Positions 8,746-17,781 of a stretch of 64,000 bases of DNA are shown here, one piece after another; within the stretch, counting starts at the first letter, position 1, and each line of letters opens with the position of its first letter. The notes below the pieces were generated by a model, which was not told where the DNA came from, searched no databases, and was given only the letters and a program-made list of their open reading frames with translations. Position numbers and translations under genes: made by a program. The DNA lies in contig JBMNMK010000002.1 of assembly GCA_050953285.1 (NCBI GenBank), positions 868,001 to 932,000 of the forward strand, in the 5' to 3' direction. The stretch is from Olsenella_K sp050953285 (GTDB lineage Bacteria > Actinomycetota > Coriobacteriia > Coriobacteriales > Atopobiaceae).

Positions 8746-10041
8746 CTACCACGCAACTTCTCCGTTTACCAAGATGTGCTTGCCCTCAACAAAGACGTCG
8801 GTAGCGGCGCCCGTGAGGGTCTGTCCCATGAAGGCGCTGTTCTTGGATTTGGACTCGATGAACTCAGGCGTGACCTTGATGGTCTTTTCCGGATCGATGA
8901 GCGTGAGGTTGGCAGATGAGCCGGCGGCCAGCTTGATGGGGTCAAGGTGCAGGATGCTGCGCGGGTTGATGGCCATGGTCTTGACAAGCGTCTGCCAGCT
9001 CATAGCGCCGCGACGTACCAGGTTGTTGAGCATGAGCGGTAAGGAGGTCTCCAGGCCGATGGTACCAAAGGAGGCAATCTCAAACTCGCATTCCTTCTCA
9101 TGGGCGGCGTGCGGCGCGTGGTCGGTCACCACGCAGTCGATGGTGCCATCGCAGATGCCCTCGCGCAAAGCGGCCGCATCGTCTGCGGTTCTCAAAGGCG
9201 GATTCATCTTGAGGTTGGTGTTATAGCTCTCGGTGATGTTTTCCTCCGTGAGGAAGAGGTGGTGCGGCGTGACCTCACAGGTGACCTTTAGCCCCTCCTT
9301 CTTGGCCGCGCGGATGATCTCCATGCCGCGTGCGGTGGAGATATGGCAGATGTGCAACTGGCAGCCCGTCAGGCGCGCAAGGTCAATATCGCGCTGAATC
9401 TCCAGCTCCTCGCCCAAAGGTGGCCAGGCAAACATGCCCAGACGGGTCGATGCGCGTCCTTCATTCACCACGCCGTGGCGCGTGAGGCTCTCCACCTCAC
9501 AGTGTGCCAGCACCGCACGATCAAACTGCGACACATATGCCATGCACGCGCGCATCATGCCGGCGCTCTGCACGCCGTGACCATCGTCGGAAAATGCACA
9601 GGCGCCTTCCAGCAGCATGTCGCCAATCTCTGCCAGCTCCTCGCCCTTCTCCTCTTTGGTAAGAGCGCCGATGGGATGGACATAGACCAGGTTGGCGTGA
9701 CGTGCGCGGTCAATCTGGTAGCGGATGCCCGTGCCGGTATCGGTCACAGGGTTGGTATTGGGCATGGTCGCCACATCTGAGAAGCCACCTTTTGCCGCCG
9801 CGCGACCACCGGTGTAGATGGTCTCTTTGTACTCAAAGCCCGGATCCCTAAAGTGGACATGCATGTCAAATAGGCCTGGTACCAGGTATTTTCCCTGGCC
9901 GTCAATCACCTCTGTATCAGCTGACGCCTCCAGGTTTTCACCCACCTTGGCAATGGTTTTGCCGTCGATAAGAACATCCATCACGCCATCAAGCTCAAGC
10001 TGGGGGTCTACCACATGGGCGCCCTTAAGCAGAAATGCCAT
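8746..10041 (-). CDS. pyrC: Dihydroorotase
   Basis: A class I amidohydrolase-type dihydroorotase of 431 residues that cyclises carbamoyl aspartate. Metal-binding DMHVHFRDPGFEYKE near residue 58, an AHCE segment, a CHISTARG segment and TDHAPHAAHEKE are present, so the metal site looks complete. The start ATG at 10041 (MAFLLKGAHVVDPQ) has a GGGAGGAGAG ribosome site; longer in-frame versions extend into pyrB. It overlaps pyrB by 17 nt. Confidence 0.94.
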   Translation of the reverse strand: MAFLLKGAHVVDPQLELDGVMDVLIDGKTIAKVGENLEASADTEVIDGQGKYLVPGLFDMHVHFRDPGFEYKETIYTGGRAAAKGGFSDVATMPNTNPVTDTGTGIRYQIDRARHANLVYVHPIGALTKEEKGEELAEIGDMLLEGACAFSDDGHGVQSAGMMRACMAYVSQFDRAVLAHCEVESLTRHGVVNEGRASTRLGMFAWPPLGEELEIQRDIDLARLTGCQLHICHISTARGMEIIRAAKKEGLKVTCEVTPHHLFLTEENITESYNTNLKMNPPLRTADDAAALREGICDGTIDCVVTDHAPHAAHEKECEFEIASFGTIGLETSLPLMLNNLVRRGAMSWQTLVKTMAINPRSILHLDPIKLAAGSSANLTLIDPEKTIKVTPEFIESKSKNSAFMGQTLTGAATDVFVEGKHILVNGEVAW

Positions 10042-10960
10042 TGTTCTCTCCTCCCAAGAGCAGATACATTGCAGCCATACGCACCGCCACACCAGCGTTT
10101 ACCTGGCTAAGAATGCGTGCGCGCGGACCGTCTGCAACCTCTGTGTTGATCTCCATACCGCGGTTCATAGGACCAGGGTGGCACACAATTGCCTCCGGCT
10201 TCATGAGAGCAGCACGGCGCTCATCCAGCCCAAAGAAGCGGTTGTACTCACGCTTTGAGGGAATTGCTGCGCCTTCCATACGCTCCAGCTGGACGCGGAG
10301 CATATAGACCACATCGGCATCCGGCAGCACCGAATCAAAATCTGCCGTCTGCTTGACGCCATACCATGAGGGGTCTGCCACCTGGAAAGTAGGAGGTCCT
10401 ACCAGCGTCACATCTGCACCCATGGTCTTGAGCGCAGGCGCCAGCGAGCCCACCACACGACTATGATCCAGGTCTCCCACAATGGCAACTTTGAGGCCGT
10501 CCAAGTGGCCAAAGTTCTCACGAATGGTGAAGAGGTCGAGAAGGGCCTGCGTGGGGTGCTGGTGTTTGCCATCGCCAGCGTTGATGACCACCGCGTCCGT
10601 GTTCTGCGTGATGAGATAGGGCGTACCCGCAAGCTTTGCGCGACAGACAAACATGTCGACGTTCATAGCGGCAATGGTCTGGATGGTATCCGCCAAAGAC
10701 TCACCTTTCACCACCGATGAGGTGGAGCCGCTCATGTTGAGAGAGTCGGCAGACAGGCGCTTCTCGGCCAGCTCAAAAGAGCTACGCGTACGGGTTGAGG
10801 GCTCCAAGAACAAGTTCACGATGGTGCGACCGCGCAGCGCGGGCACCTTCTTGATGGCACGGTTGTTGACCTCGGCAAATGAGCGGGCAGTATCCAAGAT
10901 CTGCGTGATGTCATCTGCCGTAAGGCTCACGGTGTCAATGAGATTTCTTACGCTCAGCAT
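10025..10960 (-). CDS. pyrB: Aspartate carbamoyltransferase catalytic subunit
   Basis: Makes carbamoyl aspartate. The 311-residue protein contains the carbamoyl-phosphate loop FLEPSTRTRSSFE and the aspartate-binding HPGPMNRG. The start is ATG at 10960 (MLSVRNLIDTVSL), one base past the pyrR stop, with GGGAGGAAAG inside the end of pyrR. No pyrI regulatory subunit is seen, and regulation is presumably through PyrR. Confidence 0.95.
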   Translation of the reverse strand: MLSVRNLIDTVSLTADDITQILDTARSFAEVNNRAIKKVPALRGRTIVNLFLEPSTRTRSSFELAEKRLSADSLNMSGSTSSVVKGESLADTIQTIAAMNVDMFVCRAKLAGTPYLITQNTDAVVINAGDGKHQHPTQALLDLFTIRENFGHLDGLKVAIVGDLDHSRVVGSLAPALKTMGADVTLVGPPTFQVADPSWYGVKQTADFDSVLPDADVVYMLRVQLERMEGAAIPSKREYNRFFGLDERRAALMKPEAIVCHPGPMNRGMEINTEVADGPRARILSQVNAGVAVRMAAMYLLLGGENNGISA

Positions 10961-10961
10961 C

Positions 10962-11549
10962 TTAGTTCTTTCCTCCCGCCATCTGGGCCCGTGCGGCCGC
11001 TTCAACCTCTTTATCCCAGATCTCAACGGCGTCATAGCCGTCAAACTGCATCATCTTGACGCGCACATTCTCCTCATGGGAGCTGGGCACATTCTTGCCC
11101 ACATAGTCTGCGCGCACCGGCAGCTCTCTGTGGCCTCTGTCCACCATGACCGCCAGCTGCACCGTGCGCGGACGGCCAAAGTCCATCAGGGCGTCAAGCG
11201 CCGAGCGTACCGTGCGACCGGTGTAGAGCACGTCGTCTACCAGGATGATGTTGACCCCTTCCACCTTGAAGGGAATGTCTGTTGCATGGAGTACGGGAGA
11301 TATCTGGCGCGTGACATCATCGCGATAAAAAGAGATGTCGAGCTGGCCTACGTCCAGATGCACGCCCTCAATCTCTTCAATCTGCGCAGCCAGGATGTGC
11401 GCCAGCGGAAGACCTCTGCGCATGATGCCCACCAGAGCCATGTTTTCTGCACCCTCGTTGTGCTCAATGATTTCATGGGCAATGCGCGTGAGCGCGCGCT
11501 GCATAGCTTTGCCGTCCATAACGACAGCTTTGGGACCCAAAGAAGCCAT
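10962..11549 (-). CDS. pyrR: PyrR bifunctional regulator/uracil phosphoribosyltransferase
   Basis: PyrR binds pyr mRNA in the presence of UMP and promotes termination in the leader; it also has weak uracil phosphoribosyltransferase activity. The 195-residue protein has the PRPP loop NIILVDDVLYTGRTVRSAL and the family pattern VGIMRRGLPLA. The start is ATG at 11549 with AAGGAGAC; the longer frame to 11684 reads through the leader terminator and is rejected. It is first in the operon, directly after an attenuator. Confidence 0.95.
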   Translation of the reverse strand: MASLGPKAVVMDGKAMQRALTRIAHEIIEHNEGAENMALVGIMRRGLPLAHILAAQIEEIEGVHLDVGQLDISFYRDDVTRQISPVLHATDIPFKVEGVNIILVDDVLYTGRTVRSALDALMDFGRPRTVQLAVMVDRGHRELPVRADYVGKNVPSSHEENVRVKMMQFDGYDAVEIWDKEVEAAARAQMAGGKN

Positions 11550-11565
11550 GTGTCTCCTTCCCGTC

Positions 11566-11602
11566 AAAAAAAGATGCCCCACCACTGCGCGGTGCGAGCA
11601 TC
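11566..11602 (-). terminator. Leader terminator (attenuator) of the pyr operon
   Basis: On the minus strand a GC-rich hairpin (outer arms GATGC/GCATC, inner CACC/GGTG) is followed by seven U's, ending about 17 bases before the pyrR start. This is the form and place of a PyrR-controlled attenuator. I could not confidently draw the competing antiterminator or the PyrR-binding loop in the 90 bases upstream, so the mechanism is inferred from the hairpin plus pyrR. Confidence 0.75.
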
Positions 11603-11694
11603 CCAGGAAGGCATTGATGATGGCGGCCTTACTCCGCCTGAGTTTTGCCTTGCGGGTATCTCGTACCACGCTTAAAGGTCTCACTCACTATACA

Positions 11695-11821
11695 CGAGAA
11701 GAACCATGCACTAGCACACAATTTTGAGCTGCACGCCGTCTGCGCATGAGCGCCACACGAACGTTGCGCCAGCGGCGGACAGTCGGCACCGCCATGCCGC
11801 GAGCGCAGGTTCTTCTCGCCC
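11695..11821. repeat. Inverted pair of the dispersed GAGAAGAAC motif (127 bp)
   Basis: A copy reading ACACGAGAAGAACCATGC at the left end and an inverted copy (CGGGCGAGAAGAACCTGC on the minus strand) at the right end flank about 100 GC-rich bases. The element fills the spacer between the 3' end of the glycosyltransferase gene at 11836 and the pyrR leader. Only the ends resemble the other two paired elements in the window; the centres do not. Confidence 0.6.
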
Positions 11822-11835
11822 GTTGTGTCGAAGCG

Positions 11836-13770
11836 CTACTCTGCCATACGCTTGAGATAGTCCTTCCAGAACTCGGCCGAGGTCAGCTCCTCACGCGCAT
11901 CTGCCCAGCTCTGGTCAATGCTCTGGCGGTTGCGCTGGTACTCTGCCATGAGCTGGTTGAACTCACGCTTGAGCGCATCGGCGCGCGCACGATCCATCTC
12001 ACGGTAGGCGCATTCGCGCAGATCTGAGCTCACCACCAAAAGGCGCGTCTTGTTGCGGATCTCGTTGGGACTGTAGCCGCTAAACGGGATGACACCTATC
12101 TCGGGAGACTGCATGTTCTCAGGGAGCAAGTGGCCGTTGTACGTGACGTAGTCATAAGCGCGCGTGGCCAGACTTCTCTTTTGCGCCTGGCCCAGCTTGT
12201 CGTGATCAATCCTGAGTCCTCTGAAGAGCGCAGGATCCATATCCTGAAGCTTCTGGAGCTTCTCGTTCTTTTGGCCATTTTGCTGCATGAGCTTGGAGCC
12301 ATCCACGCGCATGAGGTACGAAGGGCCTCTCATAAAATCTTTAATTGCCGCGATGGTGAGCTCACAGCCGTCGTAGAAAAACGTCTTGAGATCATAGTTA
12401 AAGAGGATCTTGATGGTTTTTACGAAGTCCCTGCCGGGGAACACGCCGGTCGTGGCCTGGCCAATGAGCGAGTTTCTGAGCACCTGATAGCGGTCAACGT
12501 TGGCGCGGATCTTGCTCTGGAAGGTCATATGCCAGATGGCAATGCCGTTCATGGTTAAGATGTGCTCGCCGCAGCGCGCGCCAAATTCGGTGTCATCGCC
12601 ACGCACAAAGAGCGGCAACGGCAGGCCATGCTTGTGGATGGTGGAAACAGGCACGCAGCAATACCACCAACCGGCGTAGAGATCGGTCTTGAGCACCTCG
12701 TGCTTCTCGGCTGTCTCATAGTAGGGCGCTGTTTCTGTGCTGATCACACCTGCAATGTTTCTCAAGTCCCGCGTGCGCTTGGCAGGGCCATACATGCCGT
12801 CTTGGTTCACATAGCCCACGTCCTCATGGAAGAGGTAGGGCTTTTCCAAAGAGAGCATGGCGCCCGAGATAAACGCATCCTTGTAGGTATCTTTCAGCAA
12901 GCTCAGTAGGTTAAACGTGCGCTTGAAGCTCTCGGGGGAAACCTCGACATCGTCGTCCAGCAAAATGACGTGCGTGGCTTTGGGCTCTTGCGCCATGGCT
13001 TCAAGCATGCCGCGCGTAAAGCCGCCCGAGCCCCCGACGTTGGGGTTGGGGTGTACGTGCACGCAGCCAGAGGTGAGCGCCTCTGCATCGAGCGTCCTGC
13101 CGTTATCGATCACGTGGAGCGTGAAGTGGCGAGCGATGGGCTCATCTGAGCCGCCGACCTCCTGGCGCAGCGCGGCTATGTTCGCCAGGATGTAGCGCTC
13201 CTTCTTGAAGGTGGTGGTGGCCACCGCAAGCTCCACCGGCCGCACGTCCTTCTCGCCCACTTTGGTGTAGTAGTAGGCAGATTCAACCTCTACCTCATCT
13301 TCACAGATGAGCTCAAAGGCGAGAAGATCGTCTTCGAGCGCCTCTGCGGGAAACGCAAGGTCGATGTCGGTAAACGACGCTGCGTTGACGTGGTGCGAGA
13401 GCACACAGGTGCGCGTTGGATACACGTCTTGCGGGAGATCTTCCAAGGCAACCATGTTGTCAAGCGCTTGCAGATCCAGCTGAATGTGCGAGGCCGTATC
13501 CTTATAGCTCAGCAGGCGAATGCCAAATGATCCCTTTGCACGCATATGCAGGTATACATTATCCACCACAGTGTATCGGCGCCACTTGATGATGGGAAGC
13601 GCGTTGAAATACGTGGAGAAGTCGTACACCTCTCCGTACGGACCTCCCAAAATGGTCGTCTCGTGCTTTGAGGCAAGCGGCATCTTGTCCAAGTGCCAGT
13701 AGAGCTCAGGCGTATTGATGCTGTGCTCACCATCACTCAGCAAGACATTTGCAAGCTTGAAATCTATCAT
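11836..13770 (-). CDS. GlfT2-like family 2 glycosyltransferase
   Basis: A 644-residue protein with an N-terminal beta-rich domain (about 1-180) like that of mycobacterial galactofuranosyltransferase GlfT2, a GT-A domain with NPNVGGSGGFTRGMLEA and the metal-binding LLDDDVEVSPES near 280, and a C-terminal helical part. GlfT2-type enzymes polymerise galactofuranose on a lipid carrier at the inner membrane face. Here the sugar is unknown; no glf (UDP-galactopyranose mutase) is in the window. The gene lies 16 bases after a second glycosyltransferase and an ABC exporter, suggesting a surface polysaccharide locus. The start is ATG at 13770. Confidence 0.8.
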   Translation of the reverse strand: MIDFKLANVLLSDGEHSINTPELYWHLDKMPLASKHETTILGGPYGEVYDFSTYFNALPIIKWRRYTVVDNVYLHMRAKGSFGIRLLSYKDTASHIQLDLQALDNMVALEDLPQDVYPTRTCVLSHHVNAASFTDIDLAFPAEALEDDLLAFELICEDEVEVESAYYYTKVGEKDVRPVELAVATTTFKKERYILANIAALRQEVGGSDEPIARHFTLHVIDNGRTLDAEALTSGCVHVHPNPNVGGSGGFTRGMLEAMAQEPKATHVILLDDDVEVSPESFKRTFNLLSLLKDTYKDAFISGAMLSLEKPYLFHEDVGYVNQDGMYGPAKRTRDLRNIAGVISTETAPYYETAEKHEVLKTDLYAGWWYCCVPVSTIHKHGLPLPLFVRGDDTEFGARCGEHILTMNGIAIWHMTFQSKIRANVDRYQVLRNSLIGQATTGVFPGRDFVKTIKILFNYDLKTFFYDGCELTIAAIKDFMRGPSYLMRVDGSKLMQQNGQKNEKLQKLQDMDPALFRGLRIDHDKLGQAQKRSLATRAYDYVTYNGHLLPENMQSPEIGVIPFSGYSPNEIRNKTRLLVVSSDLRECAYREMDRARADALKREFNQLMAEYQRNRQSIDQSWADAREELTSAEFWKDYLKRMAE

Positions 13771-13786
13771 CGTCTACCCTCGTCTC

Positions 13787-14953
13787 TTACGCGTCGGTGG
13801 GTTCATAGTGCTCTGAGCGCTTGTCCTGATTCTTGCGGCGCTCCAGATAGAGCTTTGTCTGCGCCACGGCAAAACCTGGCCCGTTGTTTTGGATGGAGTA
13901 GGCAAACTCCCCCACGAGTCCGCAAAAATATTCAAAAGAAGAAATCTTTGGCTGGGGGCGACCCGTCAATTTGAATGCAAGCGCTCGCAATTGCGGTGAG
14001 ACGTTATTGAGCGATAAGATCGTCTCTGGTGCAATGCGCGCAAACATGCGCTTCATCTGCTCGGTGAGCTCGGCGTTCTCAAAGCCAACCTGCGCTATGG
14101 CCTCCCCCACGTAGCGAAATGCCACCACCGCAAGCGCCCGACGCACACCTTGATCGCTTATCTGCAGGCGATCGCACACGTCACACATGTTGTTCCAGCG
14201 CTCAAAAGACAGCGCCAGCACGCGGTTGGCAGATGAGGAACCCGGCAGGTCTTCTCGGTAGCAGTAGTACGGTTTATCCAGGTAGACAATGGTATCTGCC
14301 TGACACATAGTCTCGTACCAAAACGGATTATCCACCCAGCCGGCACCCGGCACCTCCATCATGTGGATGTTTTTCTCTGCAAGAAATGCGCGGCGGTAGA
14401 GCGCAGACCAAATGGAGGGATGGTGCTGCACCACGCGCGGGCAGTCCTCAACCTTAAAGGGCTGGTGGGCGGGATGAATCCTGTGGTAGTAGGGACATTT
14501 GAGCCGGCGCTCTTGAGGCGTAGTTGGCATCCAGATGCGCCAATAGGGACTTTTCACCACGTCAGGAGGCGTTTTGAGCCCAAAGCTCATGGCATACTCA
14601 AAGAGGTCATCATACATGTGCGGCTCAACCCAGTCGTCGGGCTCAAGAATGGCCACATAGGTACCGCGCGCCTCCGCAAAACCCCTGTTGACCGAGGCAC
14701 CATAGCCTTCATTTTTCTTATCAATCACGCGCACGCGCGGGTCCAAACATTCATGGATGCGCATAATTTCAAGCGATCCGTCATGCGATCCATCGTTGAT
14801 TGCCAGGATCTCAAGATTGATCCGGGAATTCTGCTCAAGGGAGGTAAGCGCCTCATCAAGGAAGCGCTCCGTGTTGTAGGTGGGCACGACAACCGTAACG
14901 TCCACAGGCTCATCCACGGGCTCGTCCACAGGCTCCAAATCACGCATCTCCAT
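13787..14953 (-). CDS. Family 2 glycosyltransferase
   Basis: A 388-residue GT2 with a typical N-terminal GT-A domain: VVVPTYNTERFLDEALTSL, then INDGSHDGS and the DXD-like LEPDDWVE near 110. The acceptor and donor cannot be told from sequence. The N-terminus has a small in-frame repeat (EPVD three times) before the domain, probably slippage-derived. The ATG follows the exporter ATPase stop with no gap (TAGATG), so the two are co-translated. Its role is probably assembly of the polysaccharide exported by the adjacent ABC transporter. Confidence 0.85.
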   Translation of the reverse strand: MEMRDLEPVDEPVDEPVDVTVVVPTYNTERFLDEALTSLEQNSRINLEILAINDGSHDGSLEIMRIHECLDPRVRVIDKKNEGYGASVNRGFAEARGTYVAILEPDDWVEPHMYDDLFEYAMSFGLKTPPDVVKSPYWRIWMPTTPQERRLKCPYYHRIHPAHQPFKVEDCPRVVQHHPSIWSALYRRAFLAEKNIHMMEVPGAGWVDNPFWYETMCQADTIVYLDKPYYCYREDLPGSSSANRVLALSFERWNNMCDVCDRLQISDQGVRRALAVVAFRYVGEAIAQVGFENAELTEQMKRMFARIAPETILSLNNVSPQLRALAFKLTGRPQPKISSFEYFCGLVGEFAYSIQNNGPGFAVAQTKLYLERRKNQDKRSEHYEPTDA

Positions 14954-15787
14954 CTAAGCCCCCAGCGCCTTGTAGGCCGCACAGACCTCATCGGTTGGGC
15001 CCAGAATGCGCTCATGGCCCTTCTCGATCCAGCACACACGGTCACAGATCTGCTCCACGAGCGATATGTCATGCGAAACCAACAGTACGGTACAGTTGTT
15101 AGTCTCCACCAGCTCTCTGATGCGCCGCATGCATTTCTCCTGGAACAGGAAGTCACCGACGGACAGCGTTTCATCAACAATTAAAACGTCCGGCACCGTA
15201 ATAGTTGCAATAGCAAAGGCAATGCGCGCCACCATGCCGCTGGAATAGTTCTTGAGGGGCATGTCGAGAAAATCACGCAGCTCGGCAAACTCAACGATAT
15301 CGTCGAACTTATCGTCAATGAATTCTCTTGAATAGCCGAGAAGAGCCCCGTTGAGGTAAATGTTCTCTTTGGCTGTGAGCTCCATGTCAAAACCGGCTCC
15401 CAGCTCAATGAGCGGCGCTATGGAACCTCGTACCGTAACGCTTCCCCGAGAAGGCTCAAGCACGCCGGCAATGATCTTGAGCATGGTGGACTTACCCGAG
15501 CCGTTAGTTCCCACCAGGCCAAAGGCCTCTCCTTTATGCACCTTAAACGAAATATCTTCCAAGGCGTGAAACTCCTTGAAGAAGAGCTCGTGGCGGGCAA
15601 GTTTGATGAAATACTCCTTGAGCGAACCCAGGTCTTCTGATGCCATGTTAAAGATCATCTGCACGTGATCGACGTCGATCACCACCGGCGCGTCTTCTGC
15701 AGGAATGGCCGGACGGCCCAGAATTTGGCTTGCTTCCAGAGGCGCGTTGGCCTGTTCTTGGGGAGCATTTTCCGTGGTAGTAGACAC
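14954..15787 (-). CDS. Polysaccharide/teichoic acid ABC exporter, ATPase (Wzt/TagH type)
   Basis: A 277-residue ATPase with Walker A GTNGSGKST, a signature region NYSSGMVARIAFA and Walker B VLIVDETLSVGD, the degenerate signature typical of Wzt/TagH/RfbB exporters. It lacks the extra C-terminal carbohydrate-binding domain of E. coli O9a Wzt, so it is the short form. It pairs with the permease at 15807. The start is GTG at 15787 behind AAGGAG. Confidence 0.9.
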   Translation of the reverse strand: MSTTTENAPQEQANAPLEASQILGRPAIPAEDAPVVIDVDHVQMIFNMASEDLGSLKEYFIKLARHELFFKEFHALEDISFKVHKGEAFGLVGTNGSGKSTMLKIIAGVLEPSRGSVTVRGSIAPLIELGAGFDMELTAKENIYLNGALLGYSREFIDDKFDDIVEFAELRDFLDMPLKNYSSGMVARIAFAIATITVPDVLIVDETLSVGDFLFQEKCMRRIRELVETNNCTVLLVSHDISLVEQICDRVCWIEKGHERILGPTDEVCAAYKALGA

Positions 15788-15806
15788 AAAGACTCCTTGA
15801 GATCTC

Positions 15807-16652
15807 CTAGATGTGCAGGATAAACTTGTGTTCGTTCTTGCGGAATACCGTAAGTCCTATAACAAGCGAGACCACCGCCCATATCACGCACAATGCCATG
15901 GTCTTATAGCCCGGCATCACGCCATCAATAAAGATATTCCTCATGAAATTGATGTAGTTGTACATGGGGTTGAGATACATCAATTTCTGAATGATGGTAA
16001 ACGGCACATCCTTGATCATGCTCTGCGGCCAGAAGATGGGGGTGGCATACATCCACGCCATCAAAATGACGCCCCACAGGTGAATGACGTCTCTAAAGAA
16101 GACCGCGGCAGCACCCAAAAACAGCCCCAGACCTGAACAAAAGACCATGAGCGTGATGAGCACAAAGGGCAAAAGCAAAAGATACGGCGTTGGCGCCACG
16201 CCCTCCCACAGCATAACGATAAGCACCGCCACCAGCGCAAACGCAAAGTTGACCAGCGAGAACAAGACCTTCTCGACCGGAAAAACGAGCTTGTTGACCT
16301 TGACCTTCTTGAGCAGACCGGCCGCATCAATAATTGAAACAACGCCCGCTGAGGTTGAATCTGAAAACACCGCCCAGGTGATATTACCAATGATGAGATA
16401 GAGCGGGTAGTGTTCAATCTCTGCGTAGCGCAGGAAAAACGAGAACACAAACGACATCACAATCATCATGAGCAGCGGATTGAGCACGCTCCACACCACG
16501 CCTAGCACGCTCCGCCGATACTTGAGCTTGAAGTCTTTTGTCACCAGCTGCTGCAAAATGAAAAGGGTCTTCTTCCGAGGGCTATTCCACACCTGGTACA
16601 GACCTGATGTACCCGGCGCAGCCACAGCAGAGGATTTGTCCACGCAACTCAC
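15807..16652 (-). CDS. Polysaccharide ABC exporter, permease (Wzm/TagG type)
   Basis: A 281-residue ABC-2 membrane protein with six likely membrane segments and the family opening pattern LVTKDFKLKYRRSVLGVVWSVLNPLL. Together with the following ATPase it should move a lipid-linked glycan across the membrane. Candidate starts are GTG 16652 and GTG 16643; the second has GGGGTGAG upstream and may be the real one. First gene of the glycan unit; its promoter must lie in the motif-bearing spacer upstream. Confidence 0.9.
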   Translation of the reverse strand: MSCVDKSSAVAAPGTSGLYQVWNSPRKKTLFILQQLVTKDFKLKYRRSVLGVVWSVLNPLLMMIVMSFVFSFFLRYAEIEHYPLYLIIGNITWAVFSDSTSAGVVSIIDAAGLLKKVKVNKLVFPVEKVLFSLVNFAFALVAVLIVMLWEGVAPTPYLLLLPFVLITLMVFCSGLGLFLGAAAVFFRDVIHLWGVILMAWMYATPIFWPQSMIKDVPFTIIQKLMYLNPMYNYINFMRNIFIDGVMPGYKTMALCVIWAVVSLVIGLTVFRKNEHKFILHI

Positions 16653-16708
16653 CCCATAACGTCACTTAAGCAATTCTCGAGCGATAAAACCATACGCTAA
16701 TAATGCCA

Positions 16709-16856
16709 CGAGAAGAACCTCGCTGCTGAATATCGTCATTTCTACGGGAGTTTGCCCACGGCGCGGCGTGCAATGGCCGCGCCGGTTGCCGGCAGCACGC
16801 GGCGGTGGCCGAGCTTGCGGCGCTAACGCGGCCACTACGAGAGGTACTTCTCGCCC
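16709..16856. repeat. Inverted pair of the dispersed GAGAAGAAC motif (148 bp)
   Basis: CACGAGAAGAACCTCG at the left faces GGGCGAGAAGTACCTC (minus strand) at the right, flanking very GC-rich sequence with several CGGC/GCCG words. It occupies most of the 341-base spacer between the divergent exporter permease and mgtC genes. Apart from this and a small dyad near 16887, the spacer holds nothing I recognise. Confidence 0.6.
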
Positions 16857-16886
16857 ACCGATAGATAATCACCGTATATGCAAAGC

Positions 16887-16918
16887 GTATGCACCGTAAA
16901 CGCATACAACGCTATACT
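16887..16918 (+). promoter_or_regulatory. Possible mgtC promoter with dyad
   Basis: A dyad GTATGC-N9-GCATAC (16887-16907) precedes TATACT (16913-16918), a good -10 box 76 bases before the mgtC ATG. No convincing -35 is present, so the dyad could be an activator site. Weak, sequence-only evidence. Confidence 0.3.
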
Positions 16919-16993
16919 GACAATTTCTTGAAACCAATCAGCTATCTCGGGTGCCACGGTGGCGCTCTGCTGCATACTTTGGAGTGATGAGTC

Positions 16994-17704
16994 ATGTTGG
17001 GCATTGCCGTTTCAAATCTTTTTGCCGCAGCGCGCGGGTGGACGGGCACTGCCGTCTTTTTGCGCCTGTTGGCCGCAACGATTGTGGGCATTGTCGTCGG
17101 CGTGGAGCGCGAGTACAGAAACAAGGATGCAGGCATCAAGACGCACGTTTTGGTATGTGTGGGCGCGGCCGTGACCATGATTGTGAGCGAGTATCTGGTG
17201 CATCAGTTCCCCGATGAAAGCCACGATATGGCGCGCATTGGCGCGCAGGTCATCAGCGGCGTTGGTTTTTTGGGCGTCGGCACCATCATCGTCACGGGGA
17301 AAAACGAGGTGCAGGGTCTCACTACCGCGGCGGGCCTGTGGGTCTGCGCATGCATTGGACTTCTCGCAGGCGCGGGCTATATTGAAGGCACGCTTCTGGC
17401 TTTGGGTTTTGTTGTATTTACGTACCTGGTGCTCAACAAGATTGACACGCATGTGCGGCAGAACGGTCGCGTATTTGATCTCTATGTTGAGTTCGACGAT
17501 AAGGGCGGCGTTAAGGAAATGCTACGCACGCTGCACAGCTGGAACTGCAGCTATACCAACTTTCAGCTGGCAAAAGGCGTTGCGGGCAACTTTGGCGGCG
17601 CGGCAACTTTTACGGTGAAGATTCCGCGGACCCAGCACAAGGAGCCCTTTATTGCTTCTATTCAGGCTCTTGACTGCGTGACCTTTGTGGATGAACTGAG
17701 GTAG
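16994..17704 (+). CDS. MgtC/SapB family membrane protein
   Basis: A 236-residue protein of the MgtC/SapB family. The N-terminal membrane domain has LRLLAATIVGIVVGVEREYR, HVLVCVGAAVTMI, and IGAQVISGVGFLGVGTI followed by LTTAAGLW, all family hallmarks; the C-terminal ~80 residues form a soluble ACT-like domain. In pathogens MgtC affects growth under low magnesium and ATP synthase activity, but in most bacteria the role is unknown. It is one of two plus-strand genes. The ATG has TTGGAGTGATGAG upstream. Confidence 0.88.
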   Translation: MLGIAVSNLFAAARGWTGTAVFLRLLAATIVGIVVGVEREYRNKDAGIKTHVLVCVGAAVTMIVSEYLVHQFPDESHDMARIGAQVISGVGFLGVGTIIVTGKNEVQGLTTAAGLWVCACIGLLAGAGYIEGTLLALGFVVFTYLVLNKIDTHVRQNGRVFDLYVEFDDKGGVKEMLRTLHSWNCSYTNFQLAKGVAGNFGGAATFTVKIPRTQHKEPFIASIQALDCVTFVDELR

Positions 17705-17781
17705 CGCTCCTTTCCGCCTGGTGTTTCTAAGCGCTGCTTGAACTGCATCCAGTGGTTCTGCCTGAAACTCTAAGCTGATAA

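Noticed and set aside
7925..9226. Long plus-strand frame of 433 codons opposite pyrK and pyrC
   Set aside because: It is antisense to well-supported enzymes, has a His/Arg-rich composition typical of shadow frames, and no ribosome site.
10653..11675. Plus-strand frame of 340 codons opposite pyrB and pyrR
   Set aside because: Antisense to two recognised genes and crosses the pyr leader terminator.
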